Shown: positions 33,471 to 43,321 of the stretch, in pieces | Position numbering within the stretch: the stretch's first letter is position 1 | Layout: each line of letters opens with the position of its first letter | Source: Acidovorax sp. RAC01 | GTDB taxonomy: Bacteria; Pseudomonadota; Gammaproteobacteria; Burkholderiales; Burkholderiaceae_C | DNA length: 64,000 bases | Direction of reading: 5' to 3' | NCBI RefSeq assembly: GCF_001714725.1 | Contig: NZ_CP016447.1 | Location: 1-64,000 of the forward strand | Position numbers and translations under genes: made by a program | Notes under the pieces: generated by a model | Databases searched by the model: none | The model's input: only the letters and a program-made list of their open reading frames with translations | What the model was told of the DNA's origin: nothing

Positions 33471-34919
33471 TCAGCGTGGCACCAAGAAAACTGACTTTTC
33501 AGTGACATGGGCCGCAGAACCCACGGCTTGCACGTCAAAGTGCACCGGATGCGAGCCTGGCGTGGCAGAACCGTAAGGTATCTGCAGCCGCACAGCCACC
33601 CAACGCGACTCTGCCGGCCCAATCTCTACATCGCCGTCAATCGATGTCTCGATTCCCTGCAAGCCGCGCGCAGTGATCTGGTAGCGCTGCGTGCCCTCGG
33701 TAGCATTCATGACCTGCAGCCGGTAGATGTTCTCGACCTTGCCGCCCGCCACAATGCGCGACAGGGCTGCGCGGTCGCGCACCACGTCCACCTTCAGCGG
33801 CGTGCGCGTGACCAGGCTTGCCAGCATGGCCACGCACAGCGCCACCAGCACCGCCCCGTACACCAGTACCCGGGGGCGGAACACGCGCTGCATGATCTGC
33901 GACTGGTTCCAGCGCCGAGCCACGGCGTTCTGGGTAGAAAAGCGGATCAACCCCTTGGGGTACTGCATCTTGTCCATCACGGTGTTGCAGGCATCCACGC
34001 ACAGCCCACAGCCAATGCACTCGTACTGCAGGCCCTTGCGGATGTCGATGCCCACCGGGCAGACCTGCACGCACAGCGTGCAGTCGATACAGTCACCCAG
34101 GCCCTTGGCCTTGTGGTCCACCGTCTTGTTGCGCGGGCCGCGCGGCTCGCCGCGCTCGCCGTCGTAGCTCACGATGAGCGTGTCCTTGTCGAACATCGCG
34201 CTCTGGAAGCGCGCATACGGGCACATGTACTTGCAGACCTGCTCGCGCATGTAGCCCGCGTTGCCATAGGTGGCAAAACCGTAGAACAGCACCCAGAAGA
34301 TCTGCCAGCTTCCCTGGAGGGCCAGCAGCTCGCCGCCCAGCTCGCGGATCGGTACGAAGTAACCGACAAAGGTAAACCCGGTCCACAGCGCCACACTCAG
34401 CCATGCCACCTGCTTCAAAAACTTTTTGCGGACTTTCTCGAAGGTCCAGGGGCCGTTGTCCAGCCGCAGGCGGGCACTGCGGTCTCCCTCGATCTTGTGT
34501 TCGATCCACATGAAGATCTCGGTGTACACCGTCTGCGGGCAGGCAAAGCCGCACCACAGCCTGCCCGCCACGGCCGTGAAGAGGAAGAGCGACAACGCCG
34601 AGATGATCAGCAGGCCCGTCAGGTAGATGAAGTCCTGCGGGTAAAGCACCAGCCCGAAGATGTAAAAGCGCCGGGCGCCCAGGTCGAACAGCACCATCTG
34701 GCGCTGCCCCCACTCGATCCACGGCACTCCGTAGAACGCCAGCTGGGTCAGGATCACCATCGCCCACCGCCAGCGGGCAAACACGCCGCTGATGGAGCGG
34801 GGGTAGATCTTTTTCTGGGCTTCGTACAGCGAGACGATCTCACTTCCTTCCGGCACATCGGACGATGCGACCGGGCTGATCGGAATGACCTTGCGAGCGG
34901 GCCCGCTGGGTGTATTCAT
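33471..34919 (-). CDS. ccoG: cbb3 oxidase accessory protein CcoG (FixG)
   Basis: Membrane-bound ferredoxin-like protein linked to copper delivery or reduction during cbb3 biogenesis. The product has 482 residues from the ATG before NTPSGPARK. It has several membrane spans, WCGFACPQTVYTEIF, a pair of 4Fe-4S motifs (CIDCTLCVQVCPVGIDIRKG and CIGCGLCVDACNTVM) and a C-terminal Ig-like domain, matching the FixG layout. It follows ccoP with an 82-base gap. Confidence 0.95.
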   Translation of the reverse strand: MNTPSGPARKVIPISPVASSDVPEGSEIVSLYEAQKKIYPRSISGVFARWRWAMVILTQLAFYGVPWIEWGQRQMVLFDLGARRFYIFGLVLYPQDFIYLTGLLIISALSLFLFTAVAGRLWCGFACPQTVYTEIFMWIEHKIEGDRSARLRLDNGPWTFEKVRKKFLKQVAWLSVALWTGFTFVGYFVPIRELGGELLALQGSWQIFWVLFYGFATYGNAGYMREQVCKYMCPYARFQSAMFDKDTLIVSYDGERGEPRGPRNKTVDHKAKGLGDCIDCTLCVQVCPVGIDIRKGLQYECIGCGLCVDACNTVMDKMQYPKGLIRFSTQNAVARRWNQSQIMQRVFRPRVLVYGAVLVALCVAMLASLVTRTPLKVDVVRDRAALSRIVAGGKVENIYRLQVMNATEGTQRYQITARGLQGIETSIDGDVEIGPAESRWVAVRLQIPYGSATPGSHPVHFDVQAVGSAAHVTEKSVFLVPR

Positions 34920-35001
34920 GGTGTCTCGACTGCGTTGAAGCCAGAAAGAAAAAAGAGGAGAAAACCGAAAGGGCAACGCCTGCGCGTTGCCCCGGGAATG
35001 G

Positions 35002-35919
35002 TCAGCGTGCCGCTGCGACCTGCTTGTTCGACAGGCCCCACACATAGGCCGACAGCACACCGATCTGCGCGTCGGTCAGCTTGTCTGCCTGTGCAGGCAT
35101 CTGGTTGACCTTGCCGTTGTTGATCATGGCCGTGATGGCCGTCTCACCCCAGCCGTGCAGCCAGATGTCGTCGGTCAGGTTGGGAGCGCCCAGCGCCTGG
35201 TTGCCCTTGCCGTCCATGCCGTGGCAGGCGGCGCAGGCACCGAACTTGGACTTGCCCAGCGATGCACGCAGCGAGTCGTGCGGGCTGCCAGACAGGCTCA
35301 GCACGTAGTGCGACAGGTTGCGTACGTCTTCCGCCGTGCCCACTGCAGCCGCCATGGGGGGCATGTTGCCGATACGGCCCTTTTCCAGCGTCTCGCGGAT
35401 CTTTTCCGGAGCACCGCCATGCAGCCAGTCGCCGTCGGCCAGATTCGGGAAGCCCTTGCTGCCGCGGGCGTCCGAGCCGTGACACTGCGCGCAGTTGTTC
35501 ATGTACAGCCGCTCGCCAATGGCACGTGCCTGTGGATCGACCGCCACCTCTTCAGGCTTCATGGACACAAAGCGGGCATACAGGGGCTCAAGCTCGGCCT
35601 TGGCCTTGGCCATCTCGGCCTCGTATTCGCCCTTTTGTGTCCAGCCGAGCTTGCCGTTGAAGCTGCCCAGGCCGGGGTAGGCGGCCAGGTAGGCCAGCCC
35701 GAAGACGATGGTGATGACGAACAGCCACACCCACCAGCGTGGCAGGGGGTTGTTCATCTCGACCAGGTCTTCGTCCCAGACGTGGCCGGTGGTGTTGTCG
35801 GACGTGGCCATGACCTTCTTGCGTCCGGCCATCCAGAGGAGGATGCCGCAGGCAATGATGCCGACGAGCGTCAGCGTGGTCACAAAGACCGACCAGAAAT
35901 TGCTGGTGAAGTCACTCAT
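35002..35919 (-). CDS. ccoP: cbb3-type cytochrome c oxidase subunit III (dihaem)
   Basis: Dihaem c-type subunit passing electrons into the cbb3 oxidase. The 305 residues include N-terminal membrane spans (residues 9-31 and 61-80) and two periplasmic cytochrome c domains with CAQCH (143-147) and CAACH (229-233) and axial methionines in NMPPMA and NQMPAQ. It follows ccoQ by about 24 bases. Confidence 0.96.
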   Translation of the reverse strand: MSDFTSNFWSVFVTTLTLVGIIACGILLWMAGRKKVMATSDNTTGHVWDEDLVEMNNPLPRWWVWLFVITIVFGLAYLAAYPGLGSFNGKLGWTQKGEYEAEMAKAKAELEPLYARFVSMKPEEVAVDPQARAIGERLYMNNCAQCHGSDARGSKGFPNLADGDWLHGGAPEKIRETLEKGRIGNMPPMAAAVGTAEDVRNLSHYVLSLSGSPHDSLRASLGKSKFGACAACHGMDGKGNQALGAPNLTDDIWLHGWGETAITAMINNGKVNQMPAQADKLTDAQIGVLSAYVWGLSNKQVAAAR

Positions 35920-35943
35920 GGTGTGTTCTCGTTCTGGTAAAGG

Positions 35944-36081
35944 TCAATCTGTCTCGAAGGGCAGCTGGGCTGCCTCGTCGAACCGGGCTTTGTTACGGCC
36001 ACGGTAGGCCCAGACCCAGATGCCAATGAAGCAGGCCATCGATGCCAGGGTGGCGACGATGCGCATGGTGGTGATGTCCAT
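35944..36081 (-). CDS. ccoQ: cbb3 oxidase small subunit CcoQ (FixQ)
   Basis: This 45-codon gene lies between ccoO and ccoP. The product starts MDITTMRIVATLASMACFIG with one membrane span ending in VWAYRGRNKARFDEAAQLPF, the FixQ pattern. CcoQ stabilises the oxidase complex. Spacing is 11 bases from ccoO and 24 to ccoP. Confidence 0.92.
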   Translation of the reverse strand: MDITTMRIVATLASMACFIGIWVWAYRGRNKARFDEAAQLPFETD

Positions 36082-36092
36082 GGCGGTCTCCC

Positions 36093-36725
36093 TTACTTGA
36101 GCGCGCGGCCCATGACCTGCAGGTAGGCGATGAGGGCGTCCATCTCGGTCTTGCCCTTGAGATCAGCAGCCGCGGCAGCGATCTGCTCGTCGGTGTAGGG
36201 CACGCCCACAGTGCGCAGTGCCTTCATGCGCGGAGCCACACTGGCGGGGTCCACGGCGTTCTTCTCCAGCCAGGGGTAGGCAGGCATGTTCGACTCGGGC
36301 ACCACGTCACGCGGGTTGTTCAGGTGGATGCGATGCCATTCATCGCTGTACTTGCCGCCCACCCGGTGCAGGTCGGGGCCCGTGCGCTTGCTGCCCCACT
36401 GGAAAGGGTGGTCGTACACAAACTCGCCCGCCACGGAGTAGTGGCCATAGCGCAGGGTTTCGGCGCGGAAGGGGCGGATCATCTGCGAGTGGCAGTTGTA
36501 GCAGCCCTCGCGGATGTACACATCGCGCCCCACCAGCTGTACGGAGGTGTAGGGCTCCACACCCTTGACCGCCTCGGTCGTGGACTTCTGGAAGAACAGC
36601 GGCACGATCTCGACCAGGCCGCCAATGGCGATCACCAGCAGGATCAGCACGATCATGAGGAAGTTGTTGGTCTCCACCTTTTCATGGGTGAAACCGGTCG
36701 AAGTCGAGTTGTTGTTGTTGGACAT
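36093..36725 (-). CDS. ccoO: cbb3-type cytochrome c oxidase subunit II (monohaem)
   Basis: The 210-residue subunit has an N-terminal membrane anchor ([24 protein letters not shown]), the haem c motif [12 protein letters not shown], and [21 protein letters not shown] with a later SNMPAYPWL. It starts at the ATG before [10 protein letters not shown] and follows ccoN by 16 bases. The product transfers electrons from CcoP to CcoN. Confidence 0.96.
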   Translation of the reverse strand: MSNNNNSTSTGFTHEKVETNNFLMIVLILLVIAIGGLVEIVPLFFQKSTTEAVKGVEPYTSVQLVGRDVYIREGCYNCHSQMIRPFRAETLRYGHYSVAGEFVYDHPFQWGSKRTGPDLHRVGGKYSDEWHRIHLNNPRDVVPESNMPAYPWLEKNAVDPASVAPRMKALRTVGVPYTDEQIAAAAADLKGKTEMDALIAYLQVMGRALK

Positions 36726-36741
36726 GGTTATCTCCTTCGGC

Positions 36742-38181
36742 TCAGGCATGTGCTGCGTTGACCGCAGGGATGGGCGCCTTGACCGAGCGACCGGAAATGG
36801 CGGTCATCCACACGTTCCAGGCCATGATCAACATGCCGCCCAGATACAGCAGGCCACCGGCCACGCGGATCACGTAGAAGGGATAGGTGGCCTTCACGCT
36901 CTCGACAAAGGTGTATGTCAGCGTACCGTCGGGGTTGATGGCGCGCCACATCAGGCCCTGCATCACACCGGCGATCCACATCGCGGCGATGTAAAGCACG
37001 ATGCCGATGGTGGCCATCCAGAAGTGCAGCTCAATCGCCTTGATCGAATGCATCTTTTCGCGGCCGAACAGGCGGGGCACCAGGTAGTAGAGCGATCCCA
37101 TCGAAATCAGGCCGACCCAGCCCAGAGCACCGGAGTGCACGTGGCCCACGGTCCAGTCGGTGTAGTGGCTCAGGGCGTTGACGGTCTTGATGGACATCAT
37201 CGGGCCTTCGAACGTGGACATGCCGTAGAACGACAGCGACACGATCAGGAAGCGCAGGATGGGGTCGTCACGCAGCTTGTGCCATGCGCCCGACAGGGTC
37301 ATGATGCCGTTGATCATGCCGCCCCAGCTGGGAGCCAGCAGGATGAGCGAGAACACCATGCCCACCGATTGCGTCCAGTCGGGCAGCGCGGTGTAGTGCA
37401 GGTGGTGTGGGCCGGCCCACATGTAGGTGAAGATCAGCGCCCAGAAGTGGACGATGGACAGGCGGTAGCTGTACACCGGACGGCCCGCCTGCTTGGGAAT
37501 GAAGTAATACATCATGCCCAGGAAGCCTGCGGTCAGGAAGAAGCCCACGGCGTTGTGGCCGTACCACCACTGCACCATGGCGTCCTGTACACCAGCGTAG
37601 GCCGAGTAGCTCTTCATGAAGCCGGCAGGGATGGCTGCACTGTTGACCACGTGCAGCAAGGCCACCGCCAGGATGAAGGCGCCAAAGAACCAGTTGGCCA
37701 CGTAGATGTGCTTGACCTTGCGCACGCCGATGGTGCCAAAGAACACAATTGCGTACGACACCCACACCAGCGTGATGAGGATGTCAATCGGCCACTCCAG
37801 CTCGGCGTATTCCTTGCCGGACGTGTAGCCCAGCGGCAGGCTGATGGCCGCGGCCAGGATGACCAGCTGCCAGCCCCAGAACGTGAACGCCGCCAGCGGC
37901 GCGGCAAACAGCCGGACCTGGCAGGTGCGCTGCACCACGTAATAGCTGGTGGCAAACAGTGCGCAGCCGCCAAAGGCGAAGATCACTGCGTTGGTGTGCA
38001 GCGGGCGCAGGCGCCCGTAGCTCAGCCATGGAATGCCGAAGTTGAGTTCGGGCCAGGCGAGCTGGGCAGCGATGACCACGCCCACCAGCATACCGACCAC
38101 CCCCCACACCACAGCCATGATAGAAAACTGCCGCACCACCGTATCGTTGTAGTGCGCAGCATTTGTTTTTGCTAGATCCAT
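36742..38181 (-). CDS. ccoN: cbb3-type cytochrome c oxidase subunit I (catalytic)
   Basis: The catalytic haem-copper subunit reduces oxygen with high affinity. The 479 residues have twelve predicted spans and conserved metal-ligand histidines, for example [47 protein letters not shown] and [19 protein letters not shown]. An FNR-type palindrome lies about 55-70 bases upstream, so expression should rise when oxygen falls. Confidence 0.97.
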   Translation of the reverse strand: MDLAKTNAAHYNDTVVRQFSIMAVVWGVVGMLVGVVIAAQLAWPELNFGIPWLSYGRLRPLHTNAVIFAFGGCALFATSYYVVQRTCQVRLFAAPLAAFTFWGWQLVILAAAISLPLGYTSGKEYAELEWPIDILITLVWVSYAIVFFGTIGVRKVKHIYVANWFFGAFILAVALLHVVNSAAIPAGFMKSYSAYAGVQDAMVQWWYGHNAVGFFLTAGFLGMMYYFIPKQAGRPVYSYRLSIVHFWALIFTYMWAGPHHLHYTALPDWTQSVGMVFSLILLAPSWGGMINGIMTLSGAWHKLRDDPILRFLIVSLSFYGMSTFEGPMMSIKTVNALSHYTDWTVGHVHSGALGWVGLISMGSLYYLVPRLFGREKMHSIKAIELHFWMATIGIVLYIAAMWIAGVMQGLMWRAINPDGTLTYTFVESVKATYPFYVIRVAGGLLYLGGMLIMAWNVWMTAISGRSVKAPIPAVNAAHA

Positions 38182-38235
38182 CGGGCACCTCGTTGTATTG
38201 CAGTAAGAGTGTGTTGCAGGGTCGGCTCAGGCACA

Positions 38236-38249
38236 TTGACACATGTCAA
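38236..38249. promoter_or_regulatory. FNR box upstream of ccoN
   Basis: TTGACACATGTCAA, a perfect palindrome close to the TTGAT-N4-ATCAA consensus, with centre about 60 bases before the ccoN ATG. It overlaps the ccoS stop codon, so the ccoNOQPGH unit has its own oxygen-controlled promoter inside the larger gene run. Confidence 0.8.
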
Positions 38250-38383
38250 TCGTCCCGGAGAATCCGCTCCCCTTCCTGTTCGACGCTTTCGAACTGGCCG
38301 TGGTAGACCGCCCACCACAGGCCGGCGAGCACCAGCAGCACCAGTGCGACCGACAGAGGAATCAGCAGATAAAGGATGTCCAT
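38246..38383 (-). CDS. ccoS: cbb3 oxidase maturation protein CcoS
   Basis: This 45-codon gene has a product beginning MDILYLLIPLSVALVLLVLA and ending GLWWAVYHGQFESVEQEGER plus five residues, a single-span protein with the CcoS layout. Its ATG overlaps the ccoI stop by four bases (ATGA). CcoS is required for maturation of the oxidase with its haem b and copper. Confidence 0.9.
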   Translation of the reverse strand: MDILYLLIPLSVALVLLVLAGLWWAVYHGQFESVEQEGERILRDD

Positions 38384-40836
38384 CAGGCAGGCTCCGGGCG
38401 TGTGGCAACGGGAAGATCCGAATCAGGTGTGGGCAAGGCAGCCACAGCGCTGTTGCCTGCGATGGCCGTTGCGGCACAGGGAGGCAGCGCCGGCAGGCTG
38501 CGCGACAGGCGCGCGGCATTGAGCACGACCAGCAGCGAGCTGAGCGCCATGCCCAGGCCTGCCAGCCAGGCCGGCATGGCGCCCACCACCGCCAGGGGCA
38601 CACACAGGGCGTTGTAGCCCGCAGCCCACCACAGGTTCTGGCGCACCACGCGCAGCGTGTGGCGCGCCAGCATCACTGTCTGCGGCACCAGGGCCAGGCT
38701 GTCGCCCAGCACCACAAAATCTGCCTGGGCCTGGGCCAGCGGCACGGCACGGCCAAAGGCGAAGGATGCGTGGGCACCCGCAAGCACCGGCCCATCGTTA
38801 AGCCCGTCGCCCACCATGGCCACATGGCGACCCGCCAGCTGCAGGTCTTTCAGCGCAGCGAGCTTGCCCTGGGGCGTGCATTCGCCATGCGCAGTGGCAA
38901 TGCCCGCCTGGGTCGCCACGCGCTGCACGGCGCCGGCACGGTCGCCCGACAGCAGCTGCACGGCGATGCCTGCGCGCTGCAGCGCATCGACCACAGCAGG
39001 TGCCTCGGTGCGCAGGTCTTCCGCGAGTTCAAAGCGGGCCACTTCGCTCACGCTGCCGTCGTCATGCTCCAGCGAAAGCACGGCTTGCAGCGCAGCGCTG
39101 GCACCAGCTGCGGCCACACCAGCGTGCAAGGCAGAACCGAGCCGGAATACCCGCGGCGGCGCGCCGTCCGGGCGGGTGTCTGTCAGCGTACCCACCAAGC
39201 CCCGGCCCGCCTCTTCGTGCACATCGGTGGCCCGCCAGTGGCCGCTGGTAGCCGCACCGGCCAGCGCCACCGCACGCGACACCGGGTGCATGGACTGCCC
39301 CGCCAGCGCGGCGGCCATCGACAAGGCCTCGTCTGCGTTGATGCCGGGCGCGGTGTGCACAGAACGCACCGCCATCGCATCGCGGGTGAGCGTGCCGGTC
39401 TTGTCGAACACCACGGTGTCCACACGCGCCAGCGCCTCCAGCGCCTGCAGGTTGCGCACCAGCACGCCATGGCGCGCCAGGGTTCCCGCAGCGGTGAGCA
39501 TGGCCACCGGCGTGGCCAGCGACAAGGCGCACGGGCAGGTGACGATGAGAACCGCCACCGCCACCATCAGCGCATGGCTGGGGTCGGTGGGCCACCACCA
39601 GGCCGCAGCCAGCCCGGCCGCCACCAGCACCGCCCACAGGAATGGGCGCGCAATGCGGTCGGCCAGCTGGGCCAGGCGCGGCTTTTGCAGCGATGCGCTT
39701 TCCATCAGCGCGACGATCTGGGCAAACCGGGTCTGTGCGCCGGTCGATTCCACCAGCACCTCCACCGGTGCCTGCAGGTTGTAGCTGCCCGCCGTGACGG
39801 CACCGCCTTCGGCACGGGCCACGGGGGTGGATTCACCCGTCAGCAAGGCTTCGTCCACATGGGTGTGGCCTGCCGTGATGCGGCCATCGGCCGGAAAGGC
39901 CTCGCCTGCCAGCACGCGCACGGTGTCGCCCACGGCCAGGCGCCGCGTGGCCACGCGCTCAAAACTGCCATCGCCCGTGCGGCGCTCCACGCTGTCGGGC
40001 AGGCGGTTCATCACGGCCTCCAGCGCGCCGGCGGTGCGGTCGCGCAGGCGCAGCTCCAGCCAGCGCCCGGTCAGCAGGAAAAACACGAACATCGTCAGCG
40101 AGTCGTAGTAGACCTCCTTGCCGAAGATGCCATCCATGTCGAAGGTGCCGGCGCTGCTGACAATGAACGTGATGGCCATGCCCAGCGCCACCGGCAGGTC
40201 CATGCTCACGCGGCGCAGCCGGATGTCGCGCAGCGCACTGGAAAAGAAGGGCCCGCACGAGAACACCACCATGGGCAGCGTGATCACCCACGAGGCCCAG
40301 CGCAGCAGGTGCTCCATCTCGGCGGTCAGGTCGCCGGGCTGTGCCACGTAGGCGGGCCACGCGTACATCATCACCTGCATCATGCAAAAGCCCGCCACCA
40401 GCCAGCGCCACAGCGCACGGCGGCTTTCGCGCAGCCGCTGCGCGCGCGCAAAGGCATCCATGGCGGGCATGGCGCGGTAGCCTGCATGCTGCACGGCGGC
40501 CATCCATTGCGAGGGCAGTACCTGCGCCGGGTTCCACACCACCCGGGCGCGGCGCGTGGCGGCGCTCACGTCGGCCTGCTGCACGCCGGGCACGGCCTTT
40601 AGGGCGTCTTCAATGGTGAGGGCGCAGGCCGCGCAGTGCATACCATCGAGCACCACATGCGATTCCCACGGGCTGGCCAGCGGATTGGCAGGCTCACCCT
40701 GCCCGGCCTGAGTACACGCGCGGCCGAACGCCGACCACTCCTGAGGTTCGTCCAGCAGCGAAGTCTGGGCGGCTGCAGCCGGTGAGGGCTGCGCTGACGG
40801 TGTGTCAACCGGCGCGGCGGGACGAAACTTTGACAT
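38383..40836 (-). CDS. ccoI: copper-exporting P-type ATPase of cbb3 assembly (CcoI/FixI)
   Basis: P1B-type ATPase thought to supply copper to the periplasm for cbb3 oxidase. The 817-residue protein has a heavy-metal-binding GMHCAACALT (residues 65-74), the membrane CPC motif (VTCPCALSLATP), the phosphorylation site DKTGTLT, the HP-type motif in MHPVSRAV and the hinge GDGLNDGPVL. Immediate coupling to ccoS supports CcoI rather than a general CopA. The N-terminal 60 residues are low-complexity. Confidence 0.94.
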   Translation of the reverse strand: MSKFRPAAPVDTPSAQPSPAAAAQTSLLDEPQEWSAFGRACTQAGQGEPANPLASPWESHVVLDGMHCAACALTIEDALKAVPGVQQADVSAATRRARVVWNPAQVLPSQWMAAVQHAGYRAMPAMDAFARAQRLRESRRALWRWLVAGFCMMQVMMYAWPAYVAQPGDLTAEMEHLLRWASWVITLPMVVFSCGPFFSSALRDIRLRRVSMDLPVALGMAITFIVSSAGTFDMDGIFGKEVYYDSLTMFVFFLLTGRWLELRLRDRTAGALEAVMNRLPDSVERRTGDGSFERVATRRLAVGDTVRVLAGEAFPADGRITAGHTHVDEALLTGESTPVARAEGGAVTAGSYNLQAPVEVLVESTGAQTRFAQIVALMESASLQKPRLAQLADRIARPFLWAVLVAAGLAAAWWWPTDPSHALMVAVAVLIVTCPCALSLATPVAMLTAAGTLARHGVLVRNLQALEALARVDTVVFDKTGTLTRDAMAVRSVHTAPGINADEALSMAAALAGQSMHPVSRAVALAGAATSGHWRATDVHEEAGRGLVGTLTDTRPDGAPPRVFRLGSALHAGVAAAGASAALQAVLSLEHDDGSVSEVARFELAEDLRTEAPAVVDALQRAGIAVQLLSGDRAGAVQRVATQAGIATAHGECTPQGKLAALKDLQLAGRHVAMVGDGLNDGPVLAGAHASFAFGRAVPLAQAQADFVVLGDSLALVPQTVMLARHTLRVVRQNLWWAAGYNALCVPLAVVGAMPAWLAGLGMALSSLLVVLNAARLSRSLPALPPCAATAIAGNSAVAALPTPDSDLPVATRPEPA

Positions 40837-40870
40837 GGTTCAAGGCTATCGCCGATAGCCCGCCGCCGCG

Positions 40871-40884
40871 TTGACCTGGATCAA
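40871..40884. promoter_or_regulatory. FNR box upstream of ccoI and the universal stress gene
   Basis: TTGACCTGGATCAA fits TTGAT-N4-ATCAA with one half-site change. It lies 35 bases before the ccoI ATG and about 165 bases before the divergent universal stress protein gene, so it may serve both. Confidence 0.78.
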
Positions 40885-41048
40885 GCCTGAACCCATCATT
40901 TATGCCTACGCTCCCTCCTGAGCCTGCCCCAATGCACCGGAGGGAGCCACCGCAGCGCACGCCCAGGGCGCCGTGGCGAGGCGTGGCGTGACGCAAGACG
41001 CAGGTGCGCAGGCAGGCGGGCTTTTTAACCACCTTGAGGAGAAACTCC

Positions 41049-41492
41049 ATGTACAAACGCATCCTGATCGCCACCGACGGCTCTGAACTGTCCGAAAAAG
41101 CGGTGGAACACGGCCTGGCGCTGGCCGGCCTGACCGGCGCCACCGTGATCGCCCTGAAGGTGGTGCCCCGCTATCCGCGCAGCTACTTTGAGGGCGGCAT
41201 CCCGGTCGAATCGGGCGACGTCAAGCGGATCGAAAAGCAGTGGTCGGACTCGGCGCAGGCCATGGTCGATGGCGTGGCGGCCCAGGGCGGCGCGCAGGGC
41301 GTCACGGTCAAGGGCGTGGTCGCCAAGTCCGACCTGATCGCCGAAGCCGTGATTTCGGCCGCCAAGAAGCACAAGGCCGACCTGATCGTGATGGCATCGC
41401 ACGGCCGCAAGGGCCTCAAGCGCCTGCTGCTGGGCAGCGAAACCCAGCACGTGCTGACGCACTCGCACATTCCGGTGCTGGTGCTGCGCTGA
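41049..41492 (+). CDS. universal stress protein (UspA family)
   Basis: The 147-residue single-domain Usp starts at an ATG with AGGAG upstream. It opens with YKRILIATDGSELSEKAVEHGLALA and has the ATP-binding motif SHGRKGLKRLLLGSETQHVL near the C-terminus, so it is of the nucleotide-binding type. It is divergent from ccoI across an FNR box. Usp genes are often switched on by FNR/ANR in low oxygen; that link here is inferred from the site. Confidence 0.92.
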   Translation: MYKRILIATDGSELSEKAVEHGLALAGLTGATVIALKVVPRYPRSYFEGGIPVESGDVKRIEKQWSDSAQAMVDGVAAQGGAQGVTVKGVVAKSDLIAEAVISAAKKHKADLIVMASHGRKGLKRLLLGSETQHVLTHSHIPVLVLR

Positions 41493-41524
41493 GGGCCAAA
41501 ATGGCCCCCTTGGCTTGCCATGTA

Positions 41525-41560
41525 AGCATTTAACGCTATTGATTAAATAGCAAATCAGCC
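41525..41560 (+). repeat. possible degenerate copy of the dispersed repeat
   Basis: AACGCTATTGATTAAATAGC resembles the left part (GCTAT...ATAGC) of the dispersed repeat, but the GCGCTT/AAGCGC right half is not recognisable. It lies between the universal stress gene and the matB end. Confidence 0.35.
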
Positions 41561-41676
41561 GCAGCGCCCCGGGCCACGCCCATGCGGCAAGGTCCGGGCG
41601 GCCTCACCCCCCTGCCCCCTGCACGGATGGCGGACAAGTCCACGGGCCAGCCCGCTTACCTGGCGGCTGCCTGGCG

Positions 41677-43251
41677 TCAGGCAAACAGCCCCTTGTACTG
41701 GTCGCGCAGCAGGTTCTTTTGCACCTTGCCCATGGTGTTGCGGGGCAGCTCGGGCACCACAAAGCACTTCTTCGGAATCTTGAAGTTGGCCAGTTGCGCC
41801 TTCAGCCCCGCCACGATGGCGTCGGGGTTGAGCTGCGCGCCGGGCTTAGCAATCACCACCGCCACGCCCACCTCGCCAAAATCCGGGTGCGGCACGCCGA
41901 CCAGCGCGCTTTCGGCCACGCCGGGCATATCGTTGATGTAGCCTTCGATCTCTGCGGGGTACACGTTGTAGCCGCCGCTGATGATCAGGTCCTTGCTTCG
42001 GCCGACAATGCTCACGTAGTCGCGCTCATCGACCTTGCCCACGTCGCCGGTCTTGAACCAGCCATCGGCGGTGAACTCCTCGGCCGTCTTCTCGGGCATG
42101 CGCCAGTAGCCCTTGAACACATTGGGCCCGCGCACCTGGATGTTGCCGATCTCGCCCACGGGCACGGCCTTGCCCGCGTCGTCCACCACCCGCAGGCCCA
42201 CGCCGGGCAGCGGAAAGCCCACCGTGGCGCCCCGCCGCTCGGCCTGCCCCGCATGGCGCGCGTCGGCGGCGTAGGGGTTGGACGTGAGCATGATGGTCTC
42301 GCTCATGCCATAGCGCTCCAGAATGGTGTGGCCGGTGCGCTGCTGCCATTCATTGAAGGTCTCGATGAGCAGCGGCGCAGAGCCCGCGATGAACAGGCGC
42401 ATGTTGCGGGCGGCCTCCTTGTTCAGCCCTGCCTCGGCCAGCAGGCGCACGTACAGCGTGGGCACGCCCATGAACACCGTGGCGCGCGGCATGGCAGCCA
42501 GCACGGCCTTGGGGTCGAACTTGCTGAACCAGATCATCTTGCTGCCATTGATGAGCGCCCCATGGATGGCCACGAACAGCCCGTGCACGTGGAAGATGGG
42601 CAGCGCATGGATCAGCACATCGCCCCGGCCCTCGGGCCCGCCCTGGCTGGTCCAGCCCCAGTAGTCCTTGAGCACCTGCGCGTTCGACAGCAGGTTGCCG
42701 TGCGTGAGCATCGCGCCCTTGCTGCGGCCGGTGGTGCCGCTGGTGTACAGGATGGCGGCCAGGTCATCGGCCTGCCGCGCCACGGGCTGCTGCACGTCGC
42801 CGTGGTGGGTGGCGCGCTCCAGCAGGCTGCCGGTCCGGTCGTCACCCAGCGTGAACACATGCTGCGTGCCCTGCGTGAAGGCGATCTTGCTCACCCAGCC
42901 GAAGTTGCCCGGCGTGCAGACGACCACGGCGGGTTCGGCATTGCCGATGAAGTACTCGATCTCGCCGCTCTGGTACGCGGTGTTGAGGGGCAAAAAGACA
43001 TAGCCCGCCCGCAGCGTGGCCAGGTACAGGATCATCGCCTCGACCGATTTTTCGACCTGCACGGCCACGCGGCTGCCTTCGGGCAGCTTGAGCGAAGCCA
43101 GCAGGTTGGCCATGCGGGCACTGGCGTGGTCCAGGTCGCGCCAGCTGTACAGCAGCGGCGTGCCGTCGGGCGCCGTGGTCTCCACGGCGATCTGGTCCAG
43201 GTCTGCGGGGAACGCGGCGCGCAAGGCGCTGAAAAGGTTGTGGTGGCTCAT
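41677..43251 (-). CDS. matB: malonyl-CoA synthetase
   Basis: AMP-forming ligase that converts malonate to malonyl-CoA. The 524 residues start at the ATG before SHHNLFSALRAAF. Motifs are ILYTSGTTGRSKGAMLTHGNL, HALPIFHVHGLFVA, ERYGMSETIMLTSNPY, GWFKTGDVGKVDERDYVSIVGRSKD and the C-terminal lysine in LPRNTMGKVQKNLLR; the ERYGMTE(T)-like block and HVHGLFVA are typical of MatB. A malonyl-CoA decarboxylase gene in the same run supports the malonate assignment. It is the last gene of the operon. Confidence 0.92.
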   Translation of the reverse strand: MSHHNLFSALRAAFPADLDQIAVETTAPDGTPLLYSWRDLDHASARMANLLASLKLPEGSRVAVQVEKSVEAMILYLATLRAGYVFLPLNTAYQSGEIEYFIGNAEPAVVVCTPGNFGWVSKIAFTQGTQHVFTLGDDRTGSLLERATHHGDVQQPVARQADDLAAILYTSGTTGRSKGAMLTHGNLLSNAQVLKDYWGWTSQGGPEGRGDVLIHALPIFHVHGLFVAIHGALINGSKMIWFSKFDPKAVLAAMPRATVFMGVPTLYVRLLAEAGLNKEAARNMRLFIAGSAPLLIETFNEWQQRTGHTILERYGMSETIMLTSNPYAADARHAGQAERRGATVGFPLPGVGLRVVDDAGKAVPVGEIGNIQVRGPNVFKGYWRMPEKTAEEFTADGWFKTGDVGKVDERDYVSIVGRSKDLIISGGYNVYPAEIEGYINDMPGVAESALVGVPHPDFGEVGVAVVIAKPGAQLNPDAIVAGLKAQLANFKIPKKCFVVPELPRNTMGKVQKNLLRDQYKGLFA

Positions 43252-43321
43252 GGGACAAAGAGTGACAACGTTGAACAGGTAATACGGTGGCTGGCGCAGC
43301 GTGGCGGGTTGCAGCGGGCGT

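Noticed and set aside
38209..40602. 797-codon plus-strand frame opposite ccoI
   Set aside because: Antisense shadow; ccoI has every P-type ATPase motif.
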